NCBI RefSeq assembly: GCF_900141865.1
Contig: NZ_FQYW01000006.1
Coordinates: 1-64,000, forward strand
Length of the DNA stretch: 64,000 nucleotides
Origin: Anaerovibrio lipolyticus DSM 3074
Lineage (GTDB): Bacteria; Bacillota; Negativicutes; Selenomonadales; Selenomonadaceae
Direction of reading: 5' to 3'
Shown here: piece after piece, positions 34,401 to 44,852 of the stretch
How positions within the stretch are numbered: position 1 is the stretch's first letter
Layout of the letters: each line of letters starts with the position of its first letter
The notes under the pieces: model-generated
Told to the model about the DNA's origin: nothing
Databases searched by the model: none
The model's input: the letters and a program-made list of their open reading frames with translations, nothing else
Position numbers and translations under genes: made by a program

Positions 34401-36521
34401 TTACTTATTACTGATGCGTTTCAAAAACAAGCGCATTCCATCTACTACATAAGGGGCAATTCCGTCACCATAAGTTATCTCGACCTCACCGTTTCTGCGT
34501 AACTCCATACGCTCTGCATCAAGGAATTTTACCGACATGCGAGCGTTTATAAAAACATTATCCACAGCAGTGGAATCATATATGGTAAATAAACCGTTTT
34601 CCTTATCGTAGGTGAAAGCCGTCCATTCAGTAGGCCATTCTGTTTTAGTCAATTTATACCACATTGTTGGCAGCTTAGCGTTAATTCCTTTAGGATAGAG
34701 ACGAACTGAATATTTAAATGGATATTTATAACTATTGTCGACATAAATAATCTTTCCTAGGTTTTCATCCAGTGAATACCGCATGCGCCCCACTGCGTCC
34801 CAGCAAGAACGCATCCCCGAGTATCTTGAATCATCACCAAAGGCTAAACGGGTGCGAATTTCATCCATTTTAACATCGTAGTATCCTATTCTAAATTTTG
34901 TGTGATTAAGATAAAAAGTAAATGTTCCATTTGCTGTGCTATCATAGTCAAATGATTCTTCTACTCCAAAACCACCACCATAGAAAAGTTCGGGATGATT
35001 GGTTTCTACAAACGACAAATCATTTCCTTGCAACCATGTGTCGTAGCCATGAACAAAACTGCCGTCTTGCAGGTCCTGGCACTTAAAAAGTATATATTTT
35101 CCGTGAACGGAACTGGTTTTTTGCGACGGTTCGTAGGAAATGGAATATTCCTCATTAAGATCACTTTTATATTTCTCATGAATATCTTCATTGGCCAGGG
35201 TAACTGGGAATGATTGAGGAGACGCTTCTCCGCCGATGGTTGCGGCCTGTTCAGCCTCTACTTCAGCCTTCAACTGCTCATACTGCTGCTGGTAAGTGCC
35301 ATTTTCGTAGTTTATGCGTACCGCCTGTGGAATTACTTCCTCATAGAATTCCTCTGGCTCATTATTCTTGATGGCGTCCGCAACATTGATAATCACTCTG
35401 TTTTGTTCACAGATATCCAGTTTGGAGAAATTGCTGGCATTGTTGGTTACATAGATAGCATCGTTGAGCTTCTTTAAGTCTTCCTTGTACTTTTCACGCC
35501 TCTGGTACTGAGCTTGTTGTTTCCGAGCCAGCGCCTGACTGCGCTTTTTTGCAAAATCTGCTTTATCATCAATGATTCCAGGTCGATACTTATCTGCTTT
35601 TTTATAATCAGACTGGGCATCATTATTTTTTCCAACCGCTTCATAACATTTTCCACGATAATAATAGGTATGAGCCGATGTGTCATCTAATTCCAAGCTC
35701 TTATTAAAATCCACCATGGCCTTATCATATTGGCCCAATGCGTAATAAATAGAGCCTCTTGTATCAAGAATATTGGCATCTTCCTTGTCCTTCATTACTG
35801 CCCATTTGGCATCGTCAAGGGCCTGTTCATAATTTCCCAATAAGTAATTATGCCATGCCCTCTGGTTATACGCAGAAGCTATAGGTGCAGCCTCAATACG
35901 TCTGTTTTCCCACTCCAGGGCTTCATCGTAATTACCCAATTCCCAGCATGCCTTGCCTAAATCCCGGGCAATTGCCTGATCATGACAACCACCATCATAG
36001 ATGTTTTTCAAATGTTTGTATGCCGTTTCCCAATCCTTTTCAGAAACAGCCTTTTCTGCTTGGTTAAAATCATTTTTATGGGCAGCATCGAAGGCCCGAT
36101 TGTCCGCCGCCACCTCGTTGCACAGAGCTGGGAACATGCTTTTTACTGCGTCGTATACCGTAAGTGCATCACCAGAAATATTTACAAACTTGAATTTATA
36201 CATTGTCCAATTATCAATGTCAATAGGAACACTATAATACGTTACCATATCGTCAGCTGTATCAAACAACACATAATTTGTACCATTGTCGCTTACTATA
36301 GGTATCCCATAAGGCAAATACTGCTGAAGATGCGTAGAATAGGCACATTTAACATAACTGCGCCCGTAATAAGTAACCTTTTGAACATAAGGAACCTTCA
36401 TACGTATATACCCGTATTCCGTTTGGGCTATAATCGGATTTTCCGTATTTTCGGCGTAGCAGGTGCCGGCCAGCAAGAGCAGGACAATCCACAGTCCTGC
36501 CAAAATTCTTCGTAATTTCAT
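34401..36521 (-). CDS. Secreted TPR-repeat protein, paralogue 2
   Basis: This 706-residue protein has the same plan as the one at 30633-32840: a signal peptide ending TCYAEN, a beta-rich N-domain, the TPR block, a basic linker with KKLNDAIYVTNNAS, and a beta-rich C-terminal region with MWYKLTKTEWPTEWTAFTYDKE. The block from about 35716 to 36278 differs from its twin by only a few bases, whereas the C-terminal half is strongly changed. That pattern suggests gene conversion or recent partial duplication with diversification of the exposed part. The ATG follows GGGGGAAAG. Its promoter contains a G8 tract. Function is unknown. Confidence 0.85.
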   Translation of the reverse strand: MKLRRILAGLWIVLLLLAGTCYAENTENPIIAQTEYGYIRMKVPYVQKVTYYGRSYVKCAYSTHLQQYLPYGIPIVSDNGTNYVLFDTADDMVTYYSVPIDIDNWTMYKFKFVNISGDALTVYDAVKSMFPALCNEVAADNRAFDAAHKNDFNQAEKAVSEKDWETAYKHLKNIYDGGCHDQAIARDLGKACWELGNYDEALEWENRRIEAAPIASAYNQRAWHNYLLGNYEQALDDAKWAVMKDKEDANILDTRGSIYYALGQYDKAMVDFNKSLELDDTSAHTYYYRGKCYEAVGKNNDAQSDYKKADKYRPGIIDDKADFAKKRSQALARKQQAQYQRREKYKEDLKKLNDAIYVTNNASNFSKLDICEQNRVIINVADAIKNNEPEEFYEEVIPQAVRINYENGTYQQQYEQLKAEVEAEQAATIGGEASPQSFPVTLANEDIHEKYKSDLNEEYSISYEPSQKTSSVHGKYILFKCQDLQDGSFVHGYDTWLQGNDLSFVETNHPELFYGGGFGVEESFDYDSTANGTFTFYLNHTKFRIGYYDVKMDEIRTRLAFGDDSRYSGMRSCWDAVGRMRYSLDENLGKIIYVDNSYKYPFKYSVRLYPKGINAKLPTMWYKLTKTEWPTEWTAFTYDKENGLFTIYDSTAVDNVFINARMSVKFLDAERMELRRNGEVEITYGDGIAPYVVDGMRLFLKRISNK

Positions 36522-36625
36522 ATACTTTCCCCCATAACAATTGATTAAATTACCCTTTGTTGCTGATAAATCAGCCTATACCCCCACTGCCCTCCTATCT
36601 CTTAAACAGTTATTAATATGAGAAA

Positions 36626-36653
36626 ATTATAGCATTATTGTCCCCCCCCGCAA
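36626..36653 (-). promoter_or_regulatory. TPR paralogue 2 promoter with G8 homopolymer in the spacer
   Basis: On the minus strand TTGCGG (36648-36653) and a perfect TATAAT (36626-36631) are 16 bp apart. Eight consecutive G lie at 36642-36649 and fill part of the -35 box and spacer. A change in G number would alter promoter spacing. Confidence 0.5.
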
Positions 36654-36721
36654 GACATTTGGGTATCCTTGACAGACTCCAGACCCCTGCAGTCTTGTGG
36701 TATGAGGAAACTGCAAACAAG

Positions 36722-36764
36722 AAAAATACGGTTGAAATGATTACTCATCTCAACCGCAGTTTTT
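36722..36764 (-). terminator. Terminator of PHP gene (shares sequence with 33091-33135)
   Basis: CGGTTGA and TCAACCG pair (36729-36735 with 36750-36756), then TATTTTTC on the minus strand. About 28 bases are identical to the Rpn terminator. Confidence 0.7.
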
Positions 36765-36796
36765 GTACTCTTTGCACTTTTTATTAACTTAGTATT

Positions 36797-37651
36797 TTAT
36801 TTACGCCCTATGCGAGCCAAAATCTTTTCATAAAATTCAAATGGCACATTCATATTGCCTTCACGTCCGGTACCCAGTTCGATACCACGACGATTTGTTC
36901 CATGGAAGTCAGTGCCGCCGGTGGCCAGCATATTGTACTTTTCTATCATGCGGGCTGCGAATTCCTCGTCCTCAGGGGAATAATTTGGATAATACCGCTC
37001 CATGCCGTCAAGGCCGAATGACATAAGCTCCTTCAAGGCTTCCTCCTTCTTCCCCCAGGACCAGCCCTTCATGCCAATATCCTTATGGTAATGAGCCAAA
37101 GAGGTCACGCCACCTGCTTTTCTGATTACCGGCAGTGCTTCCTCAGCGGGAATATCACCATATACGCCTGCTTCCTTAAGTCCAGGATTTAGATATTCAT
37201 CCCACAGAGTCTGAATCTTACACGGCAGATTCATAGCTACCATAGTACGCATAATGGCATAACGATCCAAATGAACGGCCGCATGCTTCTTTACCTTGTC
37301 CATGGTAATATCCAAGCCCTTGCGCTGAATATATTCCACCACCTGGTCCATATTCTTTTCCTTGTTGTGGCGAATCTTGGCATAAAGCTGTTTAAAATCA
37401 GGATTTGCCTCGTCAAAGCCCAGACACACAATATGGAGCTTGTGGTCCTCATAGGCCACAGTCATTTCCATACCGTTTATAAAATTAACCCCCAGCTTTT
37501 TGGCTTCAGCTGCTGCTTCCCCATTTCCCGCAATGGATTCGTGGTCGGTGAGGGTTACTGCCTCCATTCCCTTCTCCTTGGCCAAATCTACTACATCCCT
37601 TGGAGTGTAGGTACCGTCTGAAACGGTGGAATGAACATGTAAATCTATCAT
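36797..37651 (-). CDS. PHP-domain phosphoesterase (TrpH/YciV, RNase AM-like)
   Basis: This 284-residue metal-dependent hydrolase begins MIDLHVHSTVSDGTYTP, the first PHP motif, with LTDHESIAG, a middle HAAVHLDR, SLAHYH and the C-terminal GGTDFHG. Relatives remove 3'-phosphate from 3',5'-nucleoside bisphosphates or trim RNA 5' ends. The ATG at 37651 has AAAGGA 8 bases before it. A longer frame to 37744 runs into the REP-like repeat and is an artefact. It stands between uvrC and the TPR region. Confidence 0.9.
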   Translation of the reverse strand: MIDLHVHSTVSDGTYTPRDVVDLAKEKGMEAVTLTDHESIAGNGEAAAEAKKLGVNFINGMEMTVAYEDHKLHIVCLGFDEANPDFKQLYAKIRHNKEKNMDQVVEYIQRKGLDITMDKVKKHAAVHLDRYAIMRTMVAMNLPCKIQTLWDEYLNPGLKEAGVYGDIPAEEALPVIRKAGGVTSLAHYHKDIGMKGWSWGKKEEALKELMSFGLDGMERYYPNYSPEDEEFAARMIEKYNMLATGGTDFHGTNRRGIELGTGREGNMNVPFEFYEKILARIGRK

Positions 37652-37673
37652 AAAATCAATCCTTTTGTTGTTG

Positions 37674-37742
37674 ACCTCATCCACCGCCCTTACAGGACTA
37701 GCTTCGCGTCGCAGGCGGTCCCCCTTCCCCAAGGGGGAAGGC
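37674..37742 (+). repeat. REP-like dispersed palindromic repeat, copy C
   Basis: ACCTCATCCACCGCC and GGTCCCCCTTCCCC match copy A. The hairpin CCCCCTTCCCC/AGGGGGAAGG follows. It sits between the uvrC stop (37762) and the PHP gene start. Confidence 0.7.
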
Positions 37743-37761
37743 AAGTGCGATGGAATTAGTG

Positions 37762-39558
37762 TTAACGAAACTTAAAATAATTATGTACTGCCTCCGCTGA
37801 TGGGGTATTCATGCCATCAAGACCAGCCATTTCCTCCACTGAGGCCTGCTTTATCTTTTCTATGGTGCCAAAATGGTCCATAAGTATTTTTCTCCGTTTA
37901 GGGCCAATCCCCTCCACATTGTCCAGTATAGAAACAAGATTTCGCTTATTCCGGAGCTTTCTATGGTAGGTAATGGCAAAGCGATGGGCCTCATCACGGA
38001 TACGCTGAATAAGGTACAGGGCCTGACTGCTGCGTGGAAGTATCACCGGGTCGGATTCCCCTTCGCGATAAACCTCCTCAAAACGCTTGGCAAGTCCCAC
38101 CACGGGAACTGTAAGATGGCCTGCTCCCCTGATTATTTCACAGGCGGAGCTAAGCTGTCCCTTACCACCGTCAATGATAATCAGATCCGGCATTTCCGCA
38201 TCTGCCTTGCCATAACGGCGCATGGTGACCTCCCTCATGGACTTGAAATCATCTGGCTTCCCTTCCGCACTTCGTATCTTAAAGCGACGATAGTCAGATT
38301 TTTTCGGCACCCCATCCTCGAATACCACCATGGAGGCCACGGTTTCCGAGCCCTGGGTGTGGGAAATATCAAAGCATTCCATACGGGTTGGTGGATTCAC
38401 CAATCCCAAATATTTCCCCAGCTCATGAACAGCTCCCAATGTCTGGGCATTGGCCTGCTTTAGGCGGGCACTTTCATCTGCCAGTGCCTTTTCTGCATTG
38501 CCAATGGCCATTTCCACAATATCCCGCTTGGTGCCCCGCTTTGGCACATTGAGGGACACCTTGTATTTGGTCTGTTCTCCCAGCCACTGCTCCAGCAGCT
38601 CCTGCTCCTCTACTTCCATAGGAAGCAATATTTCCCTTGGAATAAAGGTGGCCTGGTTGTAATACTGCTTCAAAAAGGCTATAAGCAATGCTTCATCTGT
38701 TTCTTCCTCGCTGCCATCCAGGAGGAAATAATCCCTGCCTACCATTTTACCACTACGGACGTAAAAAATCTGCATACAAACGCCCAAACCTGAACGGGCC
38801 ATGCCAATGGCATCTTGATCCCCCACACCAGTAATAATGCGCTGTTTTTCGGAAATCTTCTGCACTGCCAAAAGCTGGTCCCGCAGACGGGCCGCCCGTT
38901 CAAATTCCAGATTGTCTGCTGCTTCCGTCATACGATTTTTAAGGTTATATTCCACCTGCTCCGTGCGCCCCTCGAGAAACAGCAACACCTCATCTATCAT
39001 GAGCTTGTATTCCTCAGGGGATATTTTTCCCGCACAGGGAGCCAGACACCTTTTAATATGATGCTCCAGACATGGACGGTCCGAATCCATATGGCGACAG
39101 CTCCGCAAAGGGAACAGCTTTTTCAAAAGCCGCAAGCTCTCATGAAGGGCTGTAACATTGGTGTAGGGTCCAAAATACTTGGCCCCGTCCCGTGCCACCC
39201 GTCTGGTTATATGAACACGGGGAAATACTTCGTTGGTGGTAACCTTTAAATATGGATAATTCTTGTCATCCTTTAAGCTAATATTGTATTTTGGACGGTG
39301 CTTCTTTATAAGATTGCACTCCAAAATCAGTGCCTCCACCTCAGAGCCGGTGAGGATGGTTTCAAAATCCTCGATGCGGGATACCATGGATTTTACCTTG
39401 ACAGAATGACTGCTGTTATGACGGAAATACTGGGTAACGCGGTTTTTAAGGCTGATGGCCTTGCCCACGTAGATTATTTTGCCCTTGGCGTCCTTCATTA
39501 TGTAGACCCCAGGAGAATGTGGCAGAAGCACCAGCTTTTCCTCTATTATGTTGTTCAT
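37762..39558 (-). CDS. uvrC: Excinuclease ABC subunit C
   Basis: UvrC makes both incisions around a lesion in nucleotide excision repair. The 598-residue protein has an N-terminal GIY-YIG nuclease (SPGVYIMKDAKGKIIYVGKA), a Cys-rich region with RSCRHMDSDRPCLEHHIKRCLAPC, a UVR motif (about 200-235), an RNase H-like domain with CFDISHTQG and IIDGGKGQL, and a C-terminal helix-hairpin-helix (NVEGIGPKRRK). The ATG at 39558 follows AAGGATG. It is last in the uvrB-uvrA-uvrC order, after an unusual gap of about 235 bp. Confidence 0.96.
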   Translation of the reverse strand: MNNIIEEKLVLLPHSPGVYIMKDAKGKIIYVGKAISLKNRVTQYFRHNSSHSVKVKSMVSRIEDFETILTGSEVEALILECNLIKKHRPKYNISLKDDKNYPYLKVTTNEVFPRVHITRRVARDGAKYFGPYTNVTALHESLRLLKKLFPLRSCRHMDSDRPCLEHHIKRCLAPCAGKISPEEYKLMIDEVLLFLEGRTEQVEYNLKNRMTEAADNLEFERAARLRDQLLAVQKISEKQRIITGVGDQDAIGMARSGLGVCMQIFYVRSGKMVGRDYFLLDGSEEETDEALLIAFLKQYYNQATFIPREILLPMEVEEQELLEQWLGEQTKYKVSLNVPKRGTKRDIVEMAIGNAEKALADESARLKQANAQTLGAVHELGKYLGLVNPPTRMECFDISHTQGSETVASMVVFEDGVPKKSDYRRFKIRSAEGKPDDFKSMREVTMRRYGKADAEMPDLIIIDGGKGQLSSACEIIRGAGHLTVPVVGLAKRFEEVYREGESDPVILPRSSQALYLIQRIRDEAHRFAITYHRKLRNKRNLVSILDNVEGIGPKRRKILMDHFGTIEKIKQASVEEMAGLDGMNTPSAEAVHNYFKFR

Positions 39559-39792
39559 TCTGTCACATCCTTTCCAAATCATGTTAACTATACTGTCTGG
39601 CCAGGGGAAACTTTTTCGGCTTCATCACTGCGCTGTAATCATCATGCACGGTATGTAATTGCTTCTTCGGGGTCGGCAGGGCCGTTCTCACATCGCAACA
39701 TAAAAATGGCTAATGTCCATGATGAGCCTCCGGCAGTACAGCTCCGTTCTTGCAGGCGAAAAAATTCCCCCCGTCCATAAACAAAGTTGCAT
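39559..39792 (-). other. Unusual uvrA-uvrC spacer with a broken short frame
   Basis: The otherwise tight uvr run is interrupted here. On the minus strand a frame of about 65 codons from an ATG at 39779 to a stop at 39584 is broken by a single TAG. Its end reads MKPKKFPLARQYS. No ribosome site precedes it. A remnant of a small gene or a repeat is possible; no function is claimed. Confidence 0.35.
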
Positions 39793-42624
39793 TTAATCTC
39801 TGTGTTTTTCCTCCAGCAGTGGCTTCAAGAACTTACCAGTGTAGGATTTCTTGGTCTTGGCCACCTTCTCCGGCGTCCCTTCCACTACTATAGTGCCACC
39901 CTTGTCGCCACCTTCAGGTCCAAGATCAATAATATGGTCAGCGGATTTTATCACATCAAGATTATGCTCAATAACCACCACGGTGTCACCACCATCCACC
40001 AGACGCTGTAGAATAGCCAGCAGCTTATGTATATCCGCTGCATGAAGTCCCGTGGTCGGCTCATCCAATATATACATGGTTTTGCCGGTGGAACGCTTGG
40101 ATAGCTCTGTGGCCAGCTTAACACGTTGGGCCTCACCGCCGGAAAGGGTAGTGGCAGCCTGTCCCAGCTTCACATAGCCTAGCCCCACATCCTGCATTAT
40201 CTGAAGCTTATTGGCAATACGAGGTACATTCTTAAAGAACTCCACTGCCTCATCCACTATCATATCCAGCACGTCGGAGATGGATTTTCCCTTATATTTA
40301 ACCTCCAGGGTTTCCGTATTGTAACGGGCTCCCTTGCAAACCTCACAAGGCACATATACATCAGGCAGGAAGTGCATTTCTATCTTTATAATACCGTCAC
40401 CACGACAGGACTCGCAGCGTCCGCCCTTTACATTGAAGCTGAACCGCCCCGGCTTGTAGCCCCGCAGCTTTGCCTCTGTGGTTTGGCTAAACAGGCTCCT
40501 TATCATGTCAAAGACCCCAGTATAGGTGGCTGGATTGGAGCGAGGAGTTCTGCCAATAGGGGACTGGTCTATATTTATAATCTTATCTATATTCTTAAGC
40601 CCTTTTATTTCCTTGAACTGGCCTGGCTTTCCCTTGGTGCGGTACAGCTTGGAGGCAATTCCCTTATATAAAATTTCATTAATAAGGGTACTCTTTCCGG
40701 AGCCGGAAACACCTGTTACTACAGTAAAGGTCCCCAGTGGCAGCTTTACTGAAAGATTTTTTAGATTATTTTCCTTGGCCCCAACGACTTCCACAAAAAG
40801 GCCATTACCTTCCCGTCTCTCCTTAGGCACCGGAATATATTTTTTACGGCTTAAATACTGGCCTGTTACAGACTCATCCACCGCCATGATTTCCTTGGCA
40901 GTCCCCTGGGCCACCACAGTACCACCATTTGTCCCTGCTCCTGGGCCGATATCTATAATATGGTCTGCCGCAAACATGGTATCCTCGTCATGCTCCACAA
41001 TAAGGAGAGTATTGCCCAAATCCCGAAGATTTTTAAGCGCAGAAAGAAGGCGTTCATTGTCCCGCTGATGAAGTCCGATACTTGGCTCATCAAGGATATA
41101 TAACACTCCCACCAAGCCGGAGCCTATCTGAGTGGCCAGACGGATACGCTGGGCCTCTCCTCCAGATAAGGTTCCCGCTGCTCTGGAAAGGGTAAGATAA
41201 TCAAGGCCCACAGTTACCAAAAATCCCAAGCGGGCATGAATTTCCTTTAAAATCTGGGCTGCAATTTTCTGCTCCCGCTGAGTCAGCTCCAAATTTTCAA
41301 AAAAGGTGGCGCAATCCCGTACTGTCATTTCCGTTACCTGCTGAATATTCTTTTCCCCTACAGTTACGGACAGGGACTCAGGCTTCAGACGGGCCCCATT
41401 ACATACAGGACACTTATGAATGGTCATGTAATTTTCCAAATCTTCCCGCATGGCATCGGAATCCGATTCCCGATAGCGACGATCCAGCAAAGGCATTATT
41501 CCCTCAAAGGGGCCTGTGTGAATCTTATACACGCCAAACATATTCTCATAGCCGAAGCTATATTTCTTTTCCCCTGTTCCATAAAGAAGCTCCTCCTGAA
41601 GCTCAGGCTTCATATCCTCCCAAGGTGTATCAAGGGTAGCCCCATAGGCCTCACAAACAGAACTCATCTGGCACATGGTATAGGATTTTGGATTATTGGT
41701 AAGAGGTACAATAAGGCCCTGAGCCAAACTCAAAGTAGTATCCGGCATTACCAAGTCTATATCAAACTCGCTATGACTTCCAAGACCGCTGCAAGCAGGG
41801 CAGGCACCAAAAGGATTGTTGAAGGAAAACATGCGGGGAGCAATTTCCGGCAAGCTGATACCGCAGTCAATGCAGGCAAAATTCTGGCTGAACATAAGCA
41901 TTGCCCCGTCCACTATCTGAACATAGGCCACACCCTCACCCAGCTTTAATGCTGCCTCCATGGACTCCGCCAAGCGCTGACGAATTTCATCACGGATAAC
42001 AAGACGGTCCACCACTACTTCAATGGTATGCTTCTTGTTTTTCTCCAAATTGATTTCATCGTTGGCATCCATGATTTCACCGTCAATGCGGACACGGATA
42101 TAGCCCTCCTTGCGGATATGCTCCAGCAGCTTTTTATGCTCACCCTTCTTGCCCCGAACCACCTGGGCAATTATCAGCAGCTTGGTGCGCTCCGGCAGCT
42201 CCAACAGCTGGGCCAGCATCTGATCAATGGACTGCTGATTAACCGGCTTGCCGCACTTTGGACAATGAGGCCGCCCAGCCCTTGCAAAGAGTAGACGCAT
42301 GTAATCATAAATTTCCGTTACGGTTCCCACTGTAGAACGGGGATTACGGCTGGTGGTTTTCTGGTCAATGGAAATAGCCGGTGAAAGGCCCTCAATATAG
42401 TCCACATCCGGCTTATCCATCTGGCCCAAAAACATACGGGCATAGGAAGACAGTGACTCCACATAGCGGCGCTGTCCCTCGGCATACACCGTATCAAAGG
42501 CCAGGGAAGACTTCCCTGACCCTGAAAGCCCTGTAACAACTACCATTTTGTCACGGGGAATATCTACATTTATATTTTTCAGATTGTGGACTCTCGCCCC
42601 CTTGATTCTGATATATTTTTCCAT
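39793..42624 (-). CDS. uvrA: Excinuclease ABC subunit A
   Basis: UvrA is the damage-sensing ABC-type ATPase of excision repair. The 943-residue protein has two nucleotide-binding halves with Walker [10 protein letters not shown] and [12 protein letters not shown] signatures [12 protein letters not shown] and [12 protein letters not shown], and Walker [10 protein letters not shown] and ILDEPTTGL. Zinc-finger Cys pairs CPKC and CESC...CEVC are present. It lies 27 bp after uvrB. Length and motifs are complete. Confidence 0.98.
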   Translation of the reverse strand: MEKYIRIKGARVHNLKNINVDIPRDKMVVVTGLSGSGKSSLAFDTVYAEGQRRYVESLSSYARMFLGQMDKPDVDYIEGLSPAISIDQKTTSRNPRSTVGTVTEIYDYMRLLFARAGRPHCPKCGKPVNQQSIDQMLAQLLELPERTKLLIIAQVVRGKKGEHKKLLEHIRKEGYIRVRIDGEIMDANDEINLEKNKKHTIEVVVDRLVIRDEIRQRLAESMEAALKLGEGVAYVQIVDGAMLMFSQNFACIDCGISLPEIAPRMFSFNNPFGACPACSGLGSHSEFDIDLVMPDTTLSLAQGLIVPLTNNPKSYTMCQMSSVCEAYGATLDTPWEDMKPELQEELLYGTGEKKYSFGYENMFGVYKIHTGPFEGIMPLLDRRYRESDSDAMREDLENYMTIHKCPVCNGARLKPESLSVTVGEKNIQQVTEMTVRDCATFFENLELTQREQKIAAQILKEIHARLGFLVTVGLDYLTLSRAAGTLSGGEAQRIRLATQIGSGLVGVLYILDEPSIGLHQRDNERLLSALKNLRDLGNTLLIVEHDEDTMFAADHIIDIGPGAGTNGGTVVAQGTAKEIMAVDESVTGQYLSRKKYIPVPKERREGNGLFVEVVGAKENNLKNLSVKLPLGTFTVVTGVSGSGKSTLINEILYKGIASKLYRTKGKPGQFKEIKGLKNIDKIINIDQSPIGRTPRSNPATYTGVFDMIRSLFSQTTEAKLRGYKPGRFSFNVKGGRCESCRGDGIIKIEMHFLPDVYVPCEVCKGARYNTETLEVKYKGKSISDVLDMIVDEAVEFFKNVPRIANKLQIMQDVGLGYVKLGQAATTLSGGEAQRVKLATELSKRSTGKTMYILDEPTTGLHAADIHKLLAILQRLVDGGDTVVVIEHNLDVIKSADHIIDLGPEGGDKGGTIVVEGTPEKVAKTKKSYTGKFLKPLLEEKHRD

Positions 42625-42651
42625 TTAAAAACCTCTTCTATATCCTATTAT

Positions 42652-44679
42652 TTACTTATTTTTTCCTTCCAGCTCCCAAATCATATCACGGAGCTCTGCC
42701 GCTTTTTCAAATTCCAGGGCCCTGGAGGCCTGCTGCATTTCTCTGGTAAGGGTTTTGATAAGAGCTTCCTTGTTCTTGGCAGTGAGCTTCTTTTTCTTCT
42801 TACCATCACCAGTTTTATAGGTAGCAGCTGCCTCAGCCACCAAAGTGGTTTCAATCAGTACTTTTACAGGCTTGATAATAGTTTTTGGTACAATGCCATG
42901 CTCCTTATTATAGGCCTGCTGAATTTCCCGGCGGCGTTCTGTTTCATCCATGGCCCGCTTCATGGAATCAGTGATTCTGTCAGCATACATAATAACCTTG
43001 CCTTCGGCATTACGGGCAGCACGGCCAATGGTCTGAATGAGGGATGTATCCGAACGGAGAAAGCCTTCCTTGTCCGCATCCAAAATAGCCACCAAGGACA
43101 CCTCCGGCATATCCAATCCTTCACGGAGAAGGTTAATACCCACCAGCACGTCAAATTCGCCAGCACGCAAATCATGGATAATTTCCGCTCTCTCAAAGGT
43201 GGCAATATCCGAGTGAAGATATCTTACTCTGATACCGGTTTCCTTTAAATACTCCGTAAGATTTTCCGCCATCTTTTTGGTAAGGGTGGTTACCAGCACC
43301 CGCTGGTCCTTCTTTACACGTAGCTTAATTTCCCCTAAAAGGTCATCAATCTGGCCCTCCAGCGGACGAACCTCCACCTCAGGGTCAAGGAGCCCCGTTG
43401 GACGGATAATCTGCTGTACCACCTGCTGGGCCCCTGACAGCTCATACTTGGCCGGAGTGGCAGATACATAAACAATCTGATTTATTCGCTGCTCAAATTC
43501 CTCAAATCTTAATGGACGATTATCAAAGGCAGAGGGCAGGCGAAAGCCATTATCCACCAGGGATTCCTTTCGGGAACGGTCCCCGGCGTACATAGCCCTG
43601 AGCTGTGGCAAGGTAACATGGGACTCATCAATAACCATCATAAAGTCTTCCGGAAAATAATCCAACAGCGTATATGGTGCCTCCCCGGGAGCCCGCTGAG
43701 TCAGATGACGGGAATAATTCTCAATCCCTGAGCAATAGCCCATTTCCTGTATCATTTCCAAATCATAGTTGGTGCGTTGTTCAATGCGCTGAGCCTCAAT
43801 GAGCTTGTCGTGCTCCTTGAAAAACTTGACCTGTTCCTCCATCTCAGCCCTTATGGTGCCCATGGCAATCTCCAGATCTTCCCTTGGGGTTACATAATGG
43901 GATGCCGGGAAAACCATGGAATGAATGCGCTCGCCAAAAATTTCTCCCGTCAGCACATCAAATTCCACAATGCGGTCAATCTCGTCACCGAACATCTCAA
44001 TGCGCACCCCGCGGTTATTGTATCCAGCCGGGAAAACCTCTACCACATCACCACGCACCCGAAAATGACCACGCTCCAGAACTACATCATTACGGTCATA
44101 CTGCATATTCACCAAACGGCGCAAGATATCGTTTCTGTCTATCTCCTGCCCCTTATGAAGGGACAGCACCATTTCGTGATAGCTCTCAGGGGAGCCAAGG
44201 CCATAGATACATGACACACTGGCCACAATAATGACATCACGCCGCTCAAAGAGAGAACAGGTGGCAGAATGGCGCAGCTCATCAATTTCATCATTTATGG
44301 ACGCATCCTTCTCTATGTAGGTATCAGTGGAAGCTATATATGCCTCAGGCTGATAGTAATCGTAGTAGGAGACAAAATATCCCACATAATTGTCGGGAAA
44401 GAATGTCTTAAACTCGCTGGCCAGCTGGGCCGCCAGTGTCTTATTATGGGCAATAACCAGCGTAGGCTTCTGCACCTTTTCAATGAGCTTGGCGATAGTA
44501 AAGGTTTTTCCGGTACCAGTAGCGCCCAACAGCACCTGGGCCTCCTGACCATTTTCGATACCCCCGGCCAAATCCTCAATGGCCTGATTTTGATCACCCA
44601 TAGGCTCAAATGGAGCTACCACCTTAAAGGGAATTCCCTCACCAAAATCCATATTATTTAATTTAGGGACCTCTGCCAT
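42652..44679 (-). CDS. uvrB: Excinuclease ABC subunit B
   Basis: UvrB is the helicase-like subunit that verifies damage. The 675-residue protein has Walker [11 protein letters not shown], the beta-hairpin [11 protein letters not shown], Walker B-type [10 protein letters not shown], motif [25 protein letters not shown] and QTIGRAARN, and a C-terminal UVR motif ([16 protein letters not shown]) that contacts UvrC. The ATG follows GGGAGG. It opens the uvrB-uvrA-uvrC order. Confidence 0.98.
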   Translation of the reverse strand: MAEVPKLNNMDFGEGIPFKVVAPFEPMGDQNQAIEDLAGGIENGQEAQVLLGATGTGKTFTIAKLIEKVQKPTLVIAHNKTLAAQLASEFKTFFPDNYVGYFVSYYDYYQPEAYIASTDTYIEKDASINDEIDELRHSATCSLFERRDVIIVASVSCIYGLGSPESYHEMVLSLHKGQEIDRNDILRRLVNMQYDRNDVVLERGHFRVRGDVVEVFPAGYNNRGVRIEMFGDEIDRIVEFDVLTGEIFGERIHSMVFPASHYVTPREDLEIAMGTIRAEMEEQVKFFKEHDKLIEAQRIEQRTNYDLEMIQEMGYCSGIENYSRHLTQRAPGEAPYTLLDYFPEDFMMVIDESHVTLPQLRAMYAGDRSRKESLVDNGFRLPSAFDNRPLRFEEFEQRINQIVYVSATPAKYELSGAQQVVQQIIRPTGLLDPEVEVRPLEGQIDDLLGEIKLRVKKDQRVLVTTLTKKMAENLTEYLKETGIRVRYLHSDIATFERAEIIHDLRAGEFDVLVGINLLREGLDMPEVSLVAILDADKEGFLRSDTSLIQTIGRAARNAEGKVIMYADRITDSMKRAMDETERRREIQQAYNKEHGIVPKTIIKPVKVLIETTLVAEAAATYKTGDGKKKKKLTAKNKEALIKTLTREMQQASRALEFEKAAELRDMIWELEGKNK

Positions 44680-44801
44680 TTCCTTACCTCCCTAAAAAAT
44701 ACAAGCAATAACAGAACATACTCTCGTTATTATACTCCATCCATTAAAATTTTGCCACCCTGAAGAAATCTATTTTTTTAAGAAAATCATTATTAATAAC
44801 T

Positions 44802-44843
44802 AAAAGGACAGGAAACAGCCAATTACACTATGACTGTATCCTG
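44802..44843 (-). terminator. Terminator after histidine-kinase-like gene
   Basis: CAGGATACAG and CTGTTTCCTG arms (one mismatch) form a hairpin, then CTTTTAG on the minus strand. Confidence 0.6.
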
Positions 44844-44852
44844 CCCCATTAT

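Noticed and set aside
37652-37744. N-terminal extension of the PHP gene into the REP-like repeat
   Set aside because: The extension (PSPLGKGDRLRREAS) is a translation of the repeat; the ATG at 37651 has the ribosome site and begins the family motif.
39584-39779. A TAG-read-through (pyrrolysine) gene in the uvrA-uvrC spacer
   Set aside because: There is no ribosome site, no protein family and no sign of pyl genes; a broken remnant is simpler.
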